A DNA stretch of 64,000 bases from Rotaria sp. Silwood1 (taxonomy: Eukaryota; Rotifera; Eurotatoria; Philodinida; Philodinidae), in the NCBI GenBank assembly GCA_905250075.1, contig CAJNOP010000888.1, positions 4,958 through 68,957 of the forward strand, in the 5' to 3' direction. Under the pieces are notes generated by a model. The model did no database searches and was not told where the DNA came from. It was given only the letters and a program-made list of their open reading frames with translations. Positions 37,901 to 49,271 of the stretch are shown here, piece by piece. Position numbers and translations under genes: made by a program. The first letter of the stretch is position 1. Each line of letters starts with the position of its first letter.

Positions 37901-38293
37901 GAGTTGATGCACTTGGTGAAGATACACAAGCAACACTTGGTATGGAACAACGTGCTGATCTTGAACGAAAATTTGCTTTACTTGAACAGAATGCTGTAAG
38001 TAATTTTTTTTGTTTTTTGTCTAAAATTTTTATTATTTCATATTAGTCCAAACGTATATCCGGTACCGGTAAAATGCAAGCAAAATTTGAAAAATATCAG
38101 AAAAATACGTATGTAGTGTTTTTTGTTTTTGTTTTTTGTATATTTCTATGAATTTTAAATTAGTGAGAAGGGTCAATTTAATCAAGATCAAGCATCAACA
38201 TTACCTCAAAAACGTCATTCTGATTTTGGTGGTCGAGGTGGTGCAAATAAACGATTTAAGAGTAACAATATGAATAAATCATTCGTAGTTTAA
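34961..38293 (+). CDS. NOP58: NOP58, core protein of box C/D snoRNPs
   Basis: Eleven exons: 34961-35005, 35076-35152, 35215-35392, 35442-35575, 35908-35972, 36034-36168, 36233-36378, 36591-36717, 37697-37995, 38047-38108 and 38164-38293. They yield 465 residues in frame. NOP58 pairs with NOP56 on box C/D snoRNAs and supports fibrillarin-dependent 2'-O-methylation of rRNA in the nucleolus. The N-terminal NOP5NT region starts [15 protein letters not shown]. The coiled-coil/NOSIC region contains [19 protein letters not shown] and [14 protein letters not shown]. The Nop domain contains [32 protein letters not shown] and [15 protein letters not shown]. The C-terminal tail is short (ending NKSFVV), with one GGRGG and few Lys/Glu repeats, whereas the vertebrate protein has a long Lys-rich tail. 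An assembly gap lies in intron 4 within a transposon, and intron 8 (979 bp) holds a foldback element. Confidence 0.96.
35675..35848. mobile_element. hAT-type MITE, family C, interrupted by an assembly gap (NOP58 intron 4)
   Basis: The left end CAGTGTTTCATCCAGAGGG and the right end inverse (AAAACACTG) match the element at 11783-11936, as does the right inner part (TCGGAAATTCAAATCGCCCC). The flanks gaaacaag and gaaataag form an 8-bp duplication with one mismatch. The centre is exactly 100 N (35700-35799) followed by about 11 C. The gap therefore falls at the homopolymer that both copies share. Confidence 0.8.
35700..35799. other. Assembly gap (100 N)
   Basis: A run of exactly 100 N, the conventional size for a gap of unknown length. 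It interrupts a family C MITE at its G/C homopolymer in NOP58 intron 4. The NOP58 coding sequence is not affected. Confidence 0.99.
36832..36960. repeat. Degenerate solo fragment of foldback family A
   Basis: In NOP58 intron 8, 'ccctgaaaagaattcaagtc' followed by a gatatcgcattttt block matches the inner arm of the family A elements at 9269-9841 and 37050-37664 (tcctgaaaagagttcaagcc ... gatactgcattttt). Only one orientation is present, so it looks like an older partial copy beside the complete one. Confidence 0.5.
37050..37664. mobile_element. Foldback element, family A, in NOP58 intron 8
   Basis: A roughly 615-bp inverted repeat. Its ends are CTTACGAGGAAACATTCCCA on the left and, reverse-complemented, CTAACAAGGGAACATTCCCA on the right. 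The arms share many blocks with the copy in DCP2 intron 4, including CTTTTGAGTCG, ACAATAAACTA and GGAACAACCAAAAGATCTGA. The arms are more diverged here than in the DCP2 copy. No coding capacity and no clear target duplication are seen. Confidence 0.8.
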
Positions 38294-40096
38294 CAAATGA
38301 CATAGAGAACAAAAAAACAAATTTAACTGTCATTTACATATTCTTTGTTATCTCTTTTTTTTCTTTTTGGCTATAGATGCCTGTAATTGTTATGTGTTTT
38401 TTTTTTGTAATGAAATAAAAAAAAAATGAAAACAAAATCAAATAAATAATAATATAAAATTTTTTTTTTTGATTAAATAAAAGTCCTGACTTCTCACTTG
38501 AAATACTTTTTTAAATAGAATTTCAAGTAGTAAACGTCAGGTAAATTATATTATCTCATATTTCGAAATGAAAATGGCCTTGTTTCGATTTTCTTTTATA
38601 TCAATAAGGTTAAAGACAGAAAAATGAGTACAAAAATTCATCTTTCTTTTTTCCTCTTTGACAGTCTTTTATATATATATATATAAAAAAATTCAAATGA
38701 CTATAATTTGCTTATAGTGCTCTACGTCAATGGACAAACTCATACATGACATCCGTTGTGCTCTCGACATAATTATAGTGTGCACATATATACAGGAAGA
38801 TGAAACGGAACAAAGCAAAAAAAAAAAAATTTTTTTTTTTCTTCTTTTTGACATAGAATGATGTGAATATGGCATCGGACTCGCGTATATTGCAAGTTTT
38901 TCAATGATGAAATAATCAAGTATATATATATGAATAGTATACGAATGAGTCTAAAATATAAATCAAATAAAATACTTATTCTAGGTCATATATTGAAAAT
39001 GAAAACATGCGAAGATAATTGGACAACAAAAATCATTTAGTTTAACATGAAAATACTATATGTTTGTTCTTCATGAAATCAATTAAAAGAAATTACATTT
39101 ATTTATTATCTGTTTAGAAAAAAGTTAATTGTTTACTAAGTCGATATCATCATAAAAAATAAACAGGACTAAATCATATCAATATTTTCAATTAGAATTT
39201 CATTACAAACAAGTAAAAGTATGATAGTCTTATCAGATGGAACGACAATCATGTTTTTACAAAAACTTTTTATCCATAAATCATCTTAGATAGAATGGAA
39301 ATTTTATTAAAAAACGAATCGAACTGCTCAAAATTACATCTATTTTTTTTTTTTCAATCTTAAACTGATCTAATGTTCTTGGAATAAAGTTAAGAAAACT
39401 AAAGGTCAAAATCATCTGTATAAACTATTTCAAATATATTTTCTTTTCAAGGCTAAAACTTTTAACAAAGAAAGAAATTATTTCATTTCTTTTCTCACCA
39501 ATAAAAAATTTTTTTTTCCAAACACCAATAAAAAAAATTCCTTATTCTCTGTCGGCCTTTCGTCTTCACCAATTGGATGCAAATATCATAGAGCAAAAAA
39601 GAAAAAAAAAACTTTTCTCTTTCTCTCTCTCTGCCTTGTTCAAATTAATCTTATTCTTGCTAACTAATTATTGTCGTTTGAAACAGGAGTACATATTGCC
39701 TTTCGTCAAGCAAAAAAAAAAAAAGAAGAAGAAGAAAGCAGATCATTATCATCGGGTTTAAGCTTAAAAATAAAAGGAGATAATTTACTCCCCGATTATT
39801 GATCGTTTTCTTTTATATTTTGTATTCATCAATGCATCGTCAACCGTAATTATTAAAGGGAAACTACGCTTACGCTCGTCTAACTTCATTAATTTCTTAT
39901 TCATTGTCGCATATTATCTCATCTCATCTATATTATTATCAAGGGTGAAATTGTCTCAAAATTACTCAATAAACATATAGTCAATACAACAAAAAAAAAG
40001 AAGAAGAAAAAAATCAAATTAGTTAAACAAAGAAAAAAAAACCAACCGGAAAAAGAAAAAAAAACCGAGAGAGAGAGAGAGAAAAAAATAAAAATT
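38294..40096. other. Intergenic region between NOP58 and DLX
   Basis: About 1.8 kb. The NOP58 3' flank has AATAAA-like sites near 38412 and 38476. The rest is AT-rich with homopolymers and a GAGAGAGA tract just before the DLX ATG (40068-40082). It presumably includes the DLX 5' UTR and promoter, which I cannot delimit. Confidence 0.55.
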
Positions 40097-41077
40097 ATGA
40101 TGCATAATGAACCATCAACACAAACTCTTCCACCACCATTACCATTATCATATGAACAAGAAACAAAATCTAATGGTTTTCATGATTTTACAAATCATCA
40201 TCATCATCATCTTCATCAACAACATCAATCATTAGATCCAATTGATTCTCAACAACAACAACAATATTCAAATTTTATTCAACATAATACATATCATCAT
40301 CCAACATCGGATGAACAATTTTATTCAACAACACGTAATTCATTTACATCATATCCATATCCATATTCATTACCTTATCCATCATTAACACTTGATTCAG
40401 GTAAAGATTAGAAAAACAAAAAGAACATGTTTTATTTTATTTTAATTTCAGATGAAAAATGTCATTATGATGAACGTGATATTCAACCAAAATTAACAAT
40501 TAAAGGTAAAAAAATTCGTAAACCAAGAACTATTTATTCAAGTATGCAATTACAAGTACTTAATAAACGTTTTCAACGTACACAATATCTTGCACTACCT
40601 GAACGTGCTGAATTAGCTGCTTCACTTGGACTTACACAAACACAAGTAACAAAAAAAATAAAATAAAAATAAACAATTTACTTTTTTTCTACGTTTTTTT
40701 TTTAGGTGAAAATTTGGTTTCAAAATAAACGAAGTAAACAAAAAAAAATTGTCAAAAATGTTAGTCATCATTCATCATCATCATCATCCTCCCAATCCCC
40801 CAACCCGAACCCATCACACCATCGTATATCTCGAATAATCAATAATAAACATAATGATTCTATGTTTTTAGTAAAACAAGAACAAGAACAACAACATCCA
40901 TCAATATCATCTACTTCATCATCATCAACATCAATAATTTCAAATCCTATTGAATCAAACTCATTTAATATAAATGCAGTTTCATCATCATCATCATCAT
41001 CTCCATATGCACATATTGAATATACAACTAATCCAAATAATCAATTTTGGTCTTTATCACCTTATGTAACTAGTTAA
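40097..41077 (+). CDS. DLX: Distal-less family homeodomain transcription factor
   Basis: Three exons: 40097-40400, 40452-40645 and 40706-41077, giving 289 residues in frame. DLX proteins are nuclear DNA-binding regulators of appendage, neural and ectodermal patterning. The homeodomain (about residues 122-181) contains [14 protein letters not shown], the hallmark [20 protein letters not shown] and the recognition helix [14 protein letters not shown]. The exon 2/3 junction falls within the homeodomain before VKIW, a position used in other DLX genes. Two recognition-helix positions differ from the usual DLX form: NKR instead of NRR, and SKQKK instead of SKYKK. Flanks are low complexity, with His/Gln runs before the domain and long Ser runs after it. 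No other homeobox is present. Confidence 0.94.
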
Positions 41078-43970
41078 GATTATATTTGAACGTTAAAGTT
41101 GTGAAATGTTTTTCGATGTTTTCTGTCTGTGTGTATATTTATATGAACAACACAAAAACAAAACAAACAAAAAATTTCTCTATATACGTATATATATATC
41201 AGTTCATACATAAATTCGATAAATTTTTTTTTTTTTACAAAATACTGTTCTTTCCACTTCACAATAGGATATGTATAGTTAAAAGCCTTGCGGCACATGA
41301 TTATTTTTGTAATGAAAAGAGAAAGAACAATTATCTTCTTATTTCGATACTATTGTTGTCACCTGATCGAAAAAAACAGTAAGAGATGTTAATCTCTCTA
41401 CTTGAAAACATAAAGACATCTGCTCAATTGAGAATGATGTTGTTGTTTCTTATGCCAAACTTTCAACTATGATTTCCTGTTGTAATAGTTGATGTGTTGT
41501 TCTTTTTTTTTTTTTTTAATCATGAATACTAATTACAACTCGACATATCTCCTCCTTCCATTAGTTGACAGGCGATTTCATAATTAGCTAGACCTTGTAA
41601 AAAAAAAAACCATGAAAAAACCTAGAAAACCCAATTCTTCGTCTTTTTGAAATGATTTTTCTTTTACAGTTGAACAGAGATATAAGCTGATTATGATTAA
41701 ATTCTTTTTTCAATTGTTTGATCTGAATTTTAGTATACCTATCGACACGTGTATGACATCCGGGAAACAAAAAAAAAAGAACCTGATGATCAATATATGT
41801 GTTAGTGTGTGAATAGCGATAATAACTTTGATCCATTCCTAAAGAAGATTTAAACTGTATTATCGGAATTTTTTTTTCTCTGTGTATCGATCAATGACAG
41901 GTCAACATTGAAATTGTTTATGACAGCAAAGACAATATAAAGGCCAATTATGTTAGTCGTCATTGCTATTCATGCGAATGTTCGTTTCGTTTTTTTTTTT
42001 TTTTTTTCGTGATAACATGCTGTGGTCGTTGATACCGTACGATGGTGACTGTTACTCTTGATCGATGATTATATCGGCTGAATGAATGTCAATATATAAA
42101 AGGGTGGAATCGTGAGAAAAGAAAGAACGAATGTGTTCAAGTGTAATAAATGTTATTCTTTTTATATAAAGAATAGGTGTTATCGACAGATTTAGATTTT
42201 ATAGAGAAGAAAAATTTAGATTTTTTTTTTCTAGAAAAAAAAAAAAACATTGCGTGTATATAGCTAATCCACTATAGGTGGTCTTCGTTTTAACTTTTCG
42301 ATGAATTTATACATCACGCTTGTTTTTATGTATCTCAATTTAGATTTGATTCATGTTTATAAGCAATTAGCTTTGGAAATAGCACTGTGATGTAATCAAG
42401 CGAGTATGTAGTTGTTGTTGTATGCTCGTGATCGATATTCAACCAACTATGAGTTCAGTGAGGTGTGAAAAAAGATACGTTTGTTTTGATTGAAAGGCGG
42501 GATAATAACTGAAAAGAAGAATACTAATCGATATTGCTTAAGGCATTTAAACTCATCTGATATTTACAAAAATACAAAGATAAGATTTTGAAAATATTGA
42601 ATTAATATATCAAGTAGTTTGTACAAGTGCTAGAATTAAATTTAGATATTGTCATCGTTTACTTTCAAATTCAGACTGAGATCTTGATGTTTTTTTTTAA
42701 TTCAATAATAAATAGATACTTATCATATAATCATGGCTATGGTCATAGAAAGGCCAAGACTTACTATAATTAAATCTATTTTAAAAGTCAACTGCTATTA
42801 ATAAATAAAAGTAATGACTCATAAAATTGTTGTTCAAGTCATCTGTTCGTAAATGATGTTATATACAGAATAACACTCATTCACCCTCTTAAATAACAAA
42901 CAACATTCAAAACAATGATCGATATTAAATATTGATTTATCAGCATTCTTTTTTTTTTTATAAACTACAATCTGTGCGAATACAATCTCTTTAGTTTCTT
43001 GTTTGTCGGAAAAATGATACTCATCAAAAAAAAAAAAAGAAAAAAAAAGAAAACAAAGAGTATGTTAGATATTTGTCTGTTATATAGATAATATTACACC
43101 AAACATATTCATATCATCATGCTCAAAAAGCATATCAATTTTGTTATTCATTCACTATTTTTTTACTCATGTATTATTTCAATTTATTTTATCAACATAC
43201 TGGCGGTGATAATATTTATCAACCAACTTCGTTTTCTCCATCAATATATTCCTAGATACTTCAACGATGATGAAATTGTTCAACGTCGGCTTCATCGTCT
43301 CATTGCTTCGATTAAAGGAGAAATAATAATATTATTTGTCTAGATATTGTCTGCTTTTCCCTATTCTAGATTATGATGAATGACGAGTCACCATACCATG
43401 ACTTGATTATATTTTATACATTGGTTTATCGAGGCTACTTATACTTCATTCATTATCTTGGTATTTTACACTGTTATTTATTTCATGATATGCCGAAACA
43501 GAGCCTGTTAATGTATGGAACAAGCTTCAAGTGAGTCCGTTTCATCTTTTTTGCAACGCGTCCAATAAGTATATTCCTTGAAGTATTCTATTCAATAGCT
43601 TGTTGACATCAGTTTGCTGCTCATTTTTGTGTCTTCGTTTCGTTAAATTTTATCTTGAATATTTTTTCGATAAATAAAATCAAAATGTTTTCACCAGGAG
43701 ACTAAGAATATCTTTAAAAGAGCCAATAAAATTAGGAAAGAAAAAAAGTTCATATTTCGTCCGAAAAATTAAGAATTTTTTTATTTACTATTATTCATAT
43801 AAATACTATCTATCTTGCGTTATTGTATTGAAAATGATAAACGATTATTAATATGATAAAACCTCGAGCCATAGTTAAGTTGGAAACAAGCTAAACTGTT
43901 ATAATATATTTTTGTTTAAGGAGAAAAAAATCCTCAAATATGTTCTTACAATCCTAACAAATATGGCATC

Positions 43971-44030
43971 GAGGATGTGGGTGCTCAAGTAGTAGTTCTC
44001 CCTTTTAATACCCACACCAACACCCCATCC
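43971..44030. repeat. Telomere-like palindromic hairpin repeat, copy 1
   Basis: GAGGATGTGGGTG on the left pairs with ACCCACACCAACACCCCATCC on the right around a spacer that includes AGTAGTTCTCCC. It belongs to a family of GTGGGT/ACCCAC inverted repeats found only right of 43.9 kb. Confidence 0.7.
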
Positions 44031-44189
44031 GTAAAAACTATGATAAAATGCTTCACTATTGTATCTTTTATTAGTAGAATAATTGGAAAACATTACATAT
44101 TTGTTGTCAAGATGAAATAATTTTATTGAACGTATCGTATTATTCCAAGCAATTTGGTGAATTCTTGGCTTCGCCAACATAACATTTGC

Positions 44190-44840
44190 ATGTTTCAGGA
44201 TTTTTGTTCATGACGAAGAAATGTTCGCGAGCTCCATTTGCAAGAAAAATGGGAGGGATCTCGATCTATGCACGACGTTGGTGAAGGTCCACATGGAAGA
44301 CTACCACGAAGTGCTATAGATGGAAGTTGACGAACGTCACTTTGTTCTATTGGTGCTCTAGGAGACACGGCACCGATTATGATAATCAACACATAAAAAC
44401 AGACAAATGAGCGCTGATCGAGTCGCCAGTCATATATTGCATTGCGCTACATCAAAAAACACGAGGTTGCAGCGTCGGCTAATTTAACACTTCGGAATCC
44501 TTTTGTAACTGGAATTAATCTATTGTGGGCGATTTTCTTTTTTTGCTGGCTTCAATATCGTCGAAGGAACCGTTCTCAGGCGACGTTGTTCGCCTTTTCC
44601 AGTATCACCAAATTAATTCAGTACCGAAAGCAACTCTGAACAAGAAGAAAAAAGCAGATGCTCTCTATTCGGAATACGCTGGTGAACCACACAATCCAAA
44701 GGATATGCTTGGGTGTGCGTGTGAGTGGAGAGAAGATCCTAGCGACACAGCATACATTCACACCCACACTCTTTTTGAAAATCAAATGAGCGACCTTTTA
44801 CCCTCCTTTAGAGAAAACCTCTCTCCAATATCGTAGTATA
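44190..44840. pseudogene. Possible decayed coding region
   Basis: This stretch is visibly less AT-rich than its flanks and has several overlapping short frames on both strands but no complete gene. One plus-strand stretch near 44200-44320 reads HDEEMFASSICKKNGRDLDL before a stop. No family is recognised. A hairpin repeat (44701-44771) interrupts its right part. This is an inference from composition only. Confidence 0.25.
44701..44771. repeat. Telomere-like palindromic hairpin repeat, copy 2
   Basis: TGGGTGTGCGTGTGAGTGG on the left opposes CATTCACACCCACACTC on the right, with a spacer of about 25 bp (agagaagatcctagcgacac). Same family as the other GTGGGT/ACCCAC hairpins. Confidence 0.6.
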
Positions 44841-45365
44841 GGACTCAAAATTTCACCGTAGACTCACCATTACAACACCAACCTATCATGAAAGCTTCAT
44901 ACGATTTCAATTTACCGAGTCTGAGATCGAATGATGCATTGGCAGCTTAATCCTTCACAAAACTGTTTGAAAGGTAAATATTCTTTCCAAACTTTCTATA
45001 TTGGTGTAAATTCGATTTGCAACGGAGCTTAATACCGTAGGCGTTTATTTCGTAACAAAAATAGGATGCAATATCGATATCATGAAATCATCATCAAAAA
45101 CTAATATGATGCGATTGAAAATATCGAAACACATACGGAACATAAGACGAACGCATGATGAAAAAGGTAAAGTGATACGTGAAAATTGCAAACATCTGCG
45201 CCACATGTACCTGTACAAGCTCAAGTCTAAGATATAAATATATATACGAAGGAATAGTTCTGAGACACTGGTAGTTCTTTCTGACAAACATACGTTCGTC
45301 GAACCTGGATAAATATTTTGATATTGGCTGAATTATAAACTATTTTCAATCTCTATCTCATCGAA

Positions 45366-47375
45366 ATGATTTGGTTTATAACTATTTCAATATCAATTTC
45401 AATAACAAATGTTTATACATTGGTTTCTATTGGTGCTAATTTGGACAATGTACGTGATTGGAGTCGTAGTTTATCATACGTTAATTTAGTGCGACAAGCA
45501 CGTGTATGGGGTAGTGCAGATAAACCTTGGGACGGTAATGCAACATTTGATCGAATAAGTGGATGGCCAAATAATGATTTTGGAATGGTATTAGCAGCAG
45601 ATCATGTTGATCTGGATGGAACATATCTGTTATATGCCAAAGGCAATGCACAAGTATCAACCGCTGGTGGTTCTCCTGCAAATATAAATAATAAAACATA
45701 TGATGCATCAACAAACACTCTCACAGCTATTATTAATGCTCCACAAGGTGCAACTCAAATGATGCTTAGTTTTCGAAATACAACTGGTCCTGGTTTAAAA
45801 AATATAGTTATATTACAACCAGGCTACACTTTATCATCAAAATCAAAGTTCACAAATTTAATATTAGCACATTTATCACGTTTTAATATGTTACGATTTA
45901 TGGATTGGACTCATACAAATGACAATCCTGAAGTTAATTGGAATGATACAACATCAATCAATTGGCCACAATATACAGCACCTAAACGTAATCCATGGAT
46001 AACAATTCCATTTATTGTTAATGAAATAAATAAACCAATCGATATTTGGATAAATATTCCACATGGTGCTACGGATAATTATATATATCATATTGCACAA
46101 GTAATGTTGAAAGAGTTAAATCCAATAAGTAAAATTTATGTTGAATATTCCAATGAAGTATGGAATTCTTTGTTTACACAAGAACAAGCAAACCGTCTTG
46201 CTGCAGTTGATTCTGTTCAAAAGCATGGTGATCCATTACGCTTAAATTATGATAATATTTCAAATTCAAACACTTGGGGATATCGACGAACAGCATATCA
46301 AATAAAACGGATCTCGGATTTATTTCAAAGTGTATTCGGTAAAGAAAATGTTGGTTTAGGGAAACGTATTCGACCAATTTTAGCTGGTCAAGCTGTAAAT
46401 CCATATATAATAATGACTGGTTTGGACTATTTAAATACTATTCATGGTCCACCATCAAAATTTCTTCATGGTATTGCTGTTGCTCCTTATTTTGATCTAG
46501 AGCATTATAAAACATGGTCAAATTTAACAGTTGATCAAGTACTGGATGGATTAAATTCAAGTATTCAAAGATTTTTACCAGAACAAGGTTGGAGTCAACA
46601 AGCACCTCTTGGTGTTCATGCTGTTTATGCTGCCTGGTATAAATTAAATGTATATGGTTATGAAGGCGGTCCTGATACTGCTGCTGGATGTGGAGAATGT
46701 TCATTAGAAGCAAAAATAAAGGCCACTCGTCATCCTCGTATGACTGATATATGTTTAAGATATTTGAATGGATGGTCAAGATTTGGTTTTCAAACGCTTA
46801 ACTGGTTTGGAGCTGGCGCCAGTAAAATAACTAAGTATGGATCATGGACTTTATTAGAAGATATGAGACAAGAAACATTAATTGATACAACAAAAATGTT
46901 CAATTCAACATCACCTGTTGCTCAACTTCCACGACCATCTCCAAAGTTAAAAGCGATTGATCAATTTCGTCAAAGTTCAGTTCAATTGAAATTTGGAATT
47001 CCTATTCCGTCTTATAATGTCAATGCAACTCATTTTGCAGGTTATCGTACACCATCCTCTTATCTTGATTTAAGATATTTCGGTCCAAACTCAACATTTT
47101 ATTATCCATTACAAATTCTTCAATCACCAATTCAAATTGATTTGACTGTTTATGTTAGTGGAAACTCTGGTATACTGGAAGCATCAATTAATAATGAACA
47201 GTTTGTTCGAGTTCAAACACCTAAAACATTCAATATGACAACATTTCAGGCAGCACCACTTATACAATTTAATATAACTCAAACCATCACTCCATCTATT
47301 GTGACACTTCGTTTAAAGAATATTCAAACTGATTACGCCATTCATAGTTTCCATGTTGTATCATCAAAAATTTGA
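45366..47375 (+). CDS. Secreted glycoside-hydrolase-like protein (intronless, likely acquired)
   Basis: A single-exon frame of 669 residues with an N-terminal hydrophobic signal sequence (about residues 1-20), so probably secreted. A first domain with VWGSADKPWDGNATFDR and WPNNDFGMVL precedes a region compatible with a TIM-barrel hydrolase. YVEYSNEVWN carries Asn263-Glu264, the pattern of the acid/base residue in clan GH-A. YGYEGGPD places Glu433 where a nucleophile could be. The C-terminal 130 residues look like a beta-sandwich carbohydrate-binding domain. The substrate is not known to me; a polysaccharide is inferred. Absence of introns in a gene this long, against intron-rich neighbours, and a bacterial-looking sequence suggest horizontal acquisition, which bdelloids are known for. 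Many NxS/T sites suit secretion. Confidence 0.75.
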   Translation: MIWFITISISISITNVYTLVSIGANLDNVRDWSRSLSYVNLVRQARVWGSADKPWDGNATFDRISGWPNNDFGMVLAADHVDLDGTYLLYAKGNAQVSTAGGSPANINNKTYDASTNTLTAIINAPQGATQMMLSFRNTTGPGLKNIVILQPGYTLSSKSKFTNLILAHLSRFNMLRFMDWTHTNDNPEVNWNDTTSINWPQYTAPKRNPWITIPFIVNEINKPIDIWINIPHGATDNYIYHIAQVMLKELNPISKIYVEYSNEVWNSLFTQEQANRLAAVDSVQKHGDPLRLNYDNISNSNTWGYRRTAYQIKRISDLFQSVFGKENVGLGKRIRPILAGQAVNPYIIMTGLDYLNTIHGPPSKFLHGIAVAPYFDLEHYKTWSNLTVDQVLDGLNSSIQRFLPEQGWSQQAPLGVHAVYAAWYKLNVYGYEGGPDTAAGCGECSLEAKIKATRHPRMTDICLRYLNGWSRFGFQTLNWFGAGASKITKYGSWTLLEDMRQETLIDTTKMFNSTSPVAQLPRPSPKLKAIDQFRQSSVQLKFGIPIPSYNVNATHFAGYRTPSSYLDLRYFGPNSTFYYPLQILQSPIQIDLTVYVSGNSGILEASINNEQFVRVQTPKTFNMTTFQAAPLIQFNITQTITPSIVTLRLKNIQTDYAIHSFHVVSSKI

Positions 47376-47900
47376 TCATTCTTATTTCAACTCAACACGG
47401 ATCCAATTTTCCATTATACTAATTATTTCCTCTATTCGTTCAGTATCATTGTTAACTTAATGAATATGAGAAATAAATTCAATTTTCTCATCTATCTGAA
47501 CATGAGTATTAGAGTTTACTTTTGTTGAATAAGGCAGTGTAATCATTAGTAACTTTACTAAATTCAGTTTCTTTATTTATGTCCGATAGATTGAAAATAT
47601 TTATATTTGGCACACTTGTTTGAGAGAAAATCGTATTTTCGTATCAGATTCGATGAGAGCGAAGCTATCGTATGTTGAAAAGATTCAATTTTTAGGTTAC
47701 AAAAATGTAATCTCTTGGGCATGTTCAAGAAATTTTCTCTATATTGCAGACTCATATAATCCATGTAAAAGTGTTTGGTTAAAAATCAGATTTAAATCGA
47801 TTTCTGTTTCGATTGAAGATCGATTTAAAACATAAAAAACATGATAATTGATTTAAACCGTGTCATTTAAGACGATTCCCTATGTCTATTCAAATTGATT

Positions 47901-47963
47901 GCAGGATGTGGGTGTGGATTTAGTTGTGCTCTCTTCTCACACCCACACCTCGCCGATCTTGCA
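47901..47963. repeat. Telomere-like palindromic hairpin repeat, copy 3
   Basis: TGCAGGATGTGGGTGTGG on the left and CACACCCACACCTCG...ATCTTGCA on the right form a hairpin with a short CTCTCTTCT-type spacer. It is a compact copy with recognisable outer ends, so the family may have defined termini rather than being simple microsatellite. Confidence 0.7.
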
Positions 47964-48619
47964 GTGATTGATAGATGTGATACTATGAGTATATTACTAT
48001 TAAAACTTCGTATTTTTTCATATTGGATAGAAATCATTTTTAAACCCTCATTACATATCTAACAATAGAAAGAAAAACAAATAGAATTATTTCGTTGACT
48101 ATATGAAAAGATAGAGAATTGTTGATTTTAATTAATGTCCAAAATACCGAACTCTTTAGCTTCTATTTTTATAATTATCCAACAAGATCTCACGATCAAT
48201 TACCTCTAGAATAAAATTCATTTTTCAATAATGTGGATGATGTAAGAGGAACATTTTTTTTTCTCCTAATCTAAATGATGTCCTATTTATTTATTTTAAT
48301 TTACAATCAAATTCAAATCGAATGATTGAATGAGAATTCAATAATGGAATTCATGATGTCAAGTGTGTATAGAATAGCAAGAATCTATAAATGAAAACGA
48401 TATGAAACAAATAATTGAGACATGAAACTTCATGATACAATTTATTCTAGTATATTTACACTTTTTATTCTTAAAAATACAGATGAAATTCTATTTATAA
48501 CAAGGAAAATATTGATAAAAATCTTTAAAATGAACCAATGATATCTCATCAAAGGGAGATGAATAAGATGTGGAAACACTATAACCCACGACATTTTATT
48601 ATTTTTGTTTGGTTCATGT

Positions 48620-48753
48620 GATGGGTGTGCGTGTGGGTGGGTGTAGGTGTGTGGGTGTGGGGTGTGGGTGTAGATATGCTGTGCGTGAAGAAGAACTACA
48701 CCCACACCCACACCCACCCACACGCACATGCACACCCACAGCCACCCACACCC
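48620..48753. repeat. Telomere-like palindromic hairpin repeat, copy 4
   Basis: About 60 bp of GTGGGTGTGG-type repeats, then the spacer gtgaagaagaactac, then about 70 bp of ACACCCACACCC-type repeats. The left strand is G-rich and the right strand C-rich, so it can fold as a hairpin or as G-quadruplexes on either strand. Confidence 0.75.
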
Positions 48754-49271
48754 TTCAAATGCAATAAAACAACATTATCTAAAAACTATTAGATATGCAA
48801 TGTAGTACATGAATATGGTGTCTGTATGCATAGTGATGAAAATGATCAATTTATTTCAACGACGGGCGGTTATCATTATGTGTCTAACCATGATCGATTA
48901 AAAGTGAAAATTTATGCGAGAAAAAGAGAAATGAAAGAACGAATGTCTTGGTCGATATTTCCCATTTTGATATTTTTCTTCCTTCTTCGTATGTTTTTCA
49001 CTCTCGATATTTCGCCTTTCGGTGTTTTCTGACAATGCCATCATTCTATAATTTTAATTGTTAATCGATGTCGCTCAGTGTACCATATTTTAAATGATGA
49101 AAATCGCAAGTTGCTCACTACTATCGTTAGACATTCTATTTGGCAATACTTAGAATTACACATTATTTGTTTTTAAATTGCAGACACAACTAATGAAAGT
49201 TATAAAACTATTTGTGATAAGAATTTTTAAATCAAAGTGAATATGAGATATTGTTTTAATTATAAGGGAAT

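Larger units (their letters stand above)
41078..45365. other. Long intergenic stretch marking the change to the accessory region
   Basis: About 4.3 kb. The left half is ordinary AT-rich DNA. A hydrophobic 74-codon frame at 43119-43343 (+) has no recognised family and may be a gene remnant. Segments at about 44190-44840 are less AT-rich, with interrupted frames, and may be decayed coding sequence. Two GTGGGT/ACCCAC hairpins (43971-44030 and 44701-44771) are listed with that family. Confidence 0.5.
47376..49271. other. Intergenic region with two telomere-like hairpins
   Basis: About 1.9 kb between the hydrolase-like gene and the sulfotransferase frame. It has GATTTAAATCGATTT / AAATCGATC palindromic AT motifs near 47788-47830 and hairpin repeats at 47901-47963 and 48620-48753. 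Short frames here (for example 48826-49032, +) have no recognised domains. Confidence 0.5.

Noticed and set aside
43119..43343. Hydrophobic plus-strand frame that could be a receptor fragment
   Set aside because: No conserved motif, and the sequence after the stop does not continue the frame. AT-rich DNA readily gives hydrophobic chance frames. Kept only as a note in the intergenic entry.
45481..46779. Several minus-strand frames of 75-113 codons
   Set aside because: They are antisense shadows of the long hydrolase-like gene and have low-complexity content.
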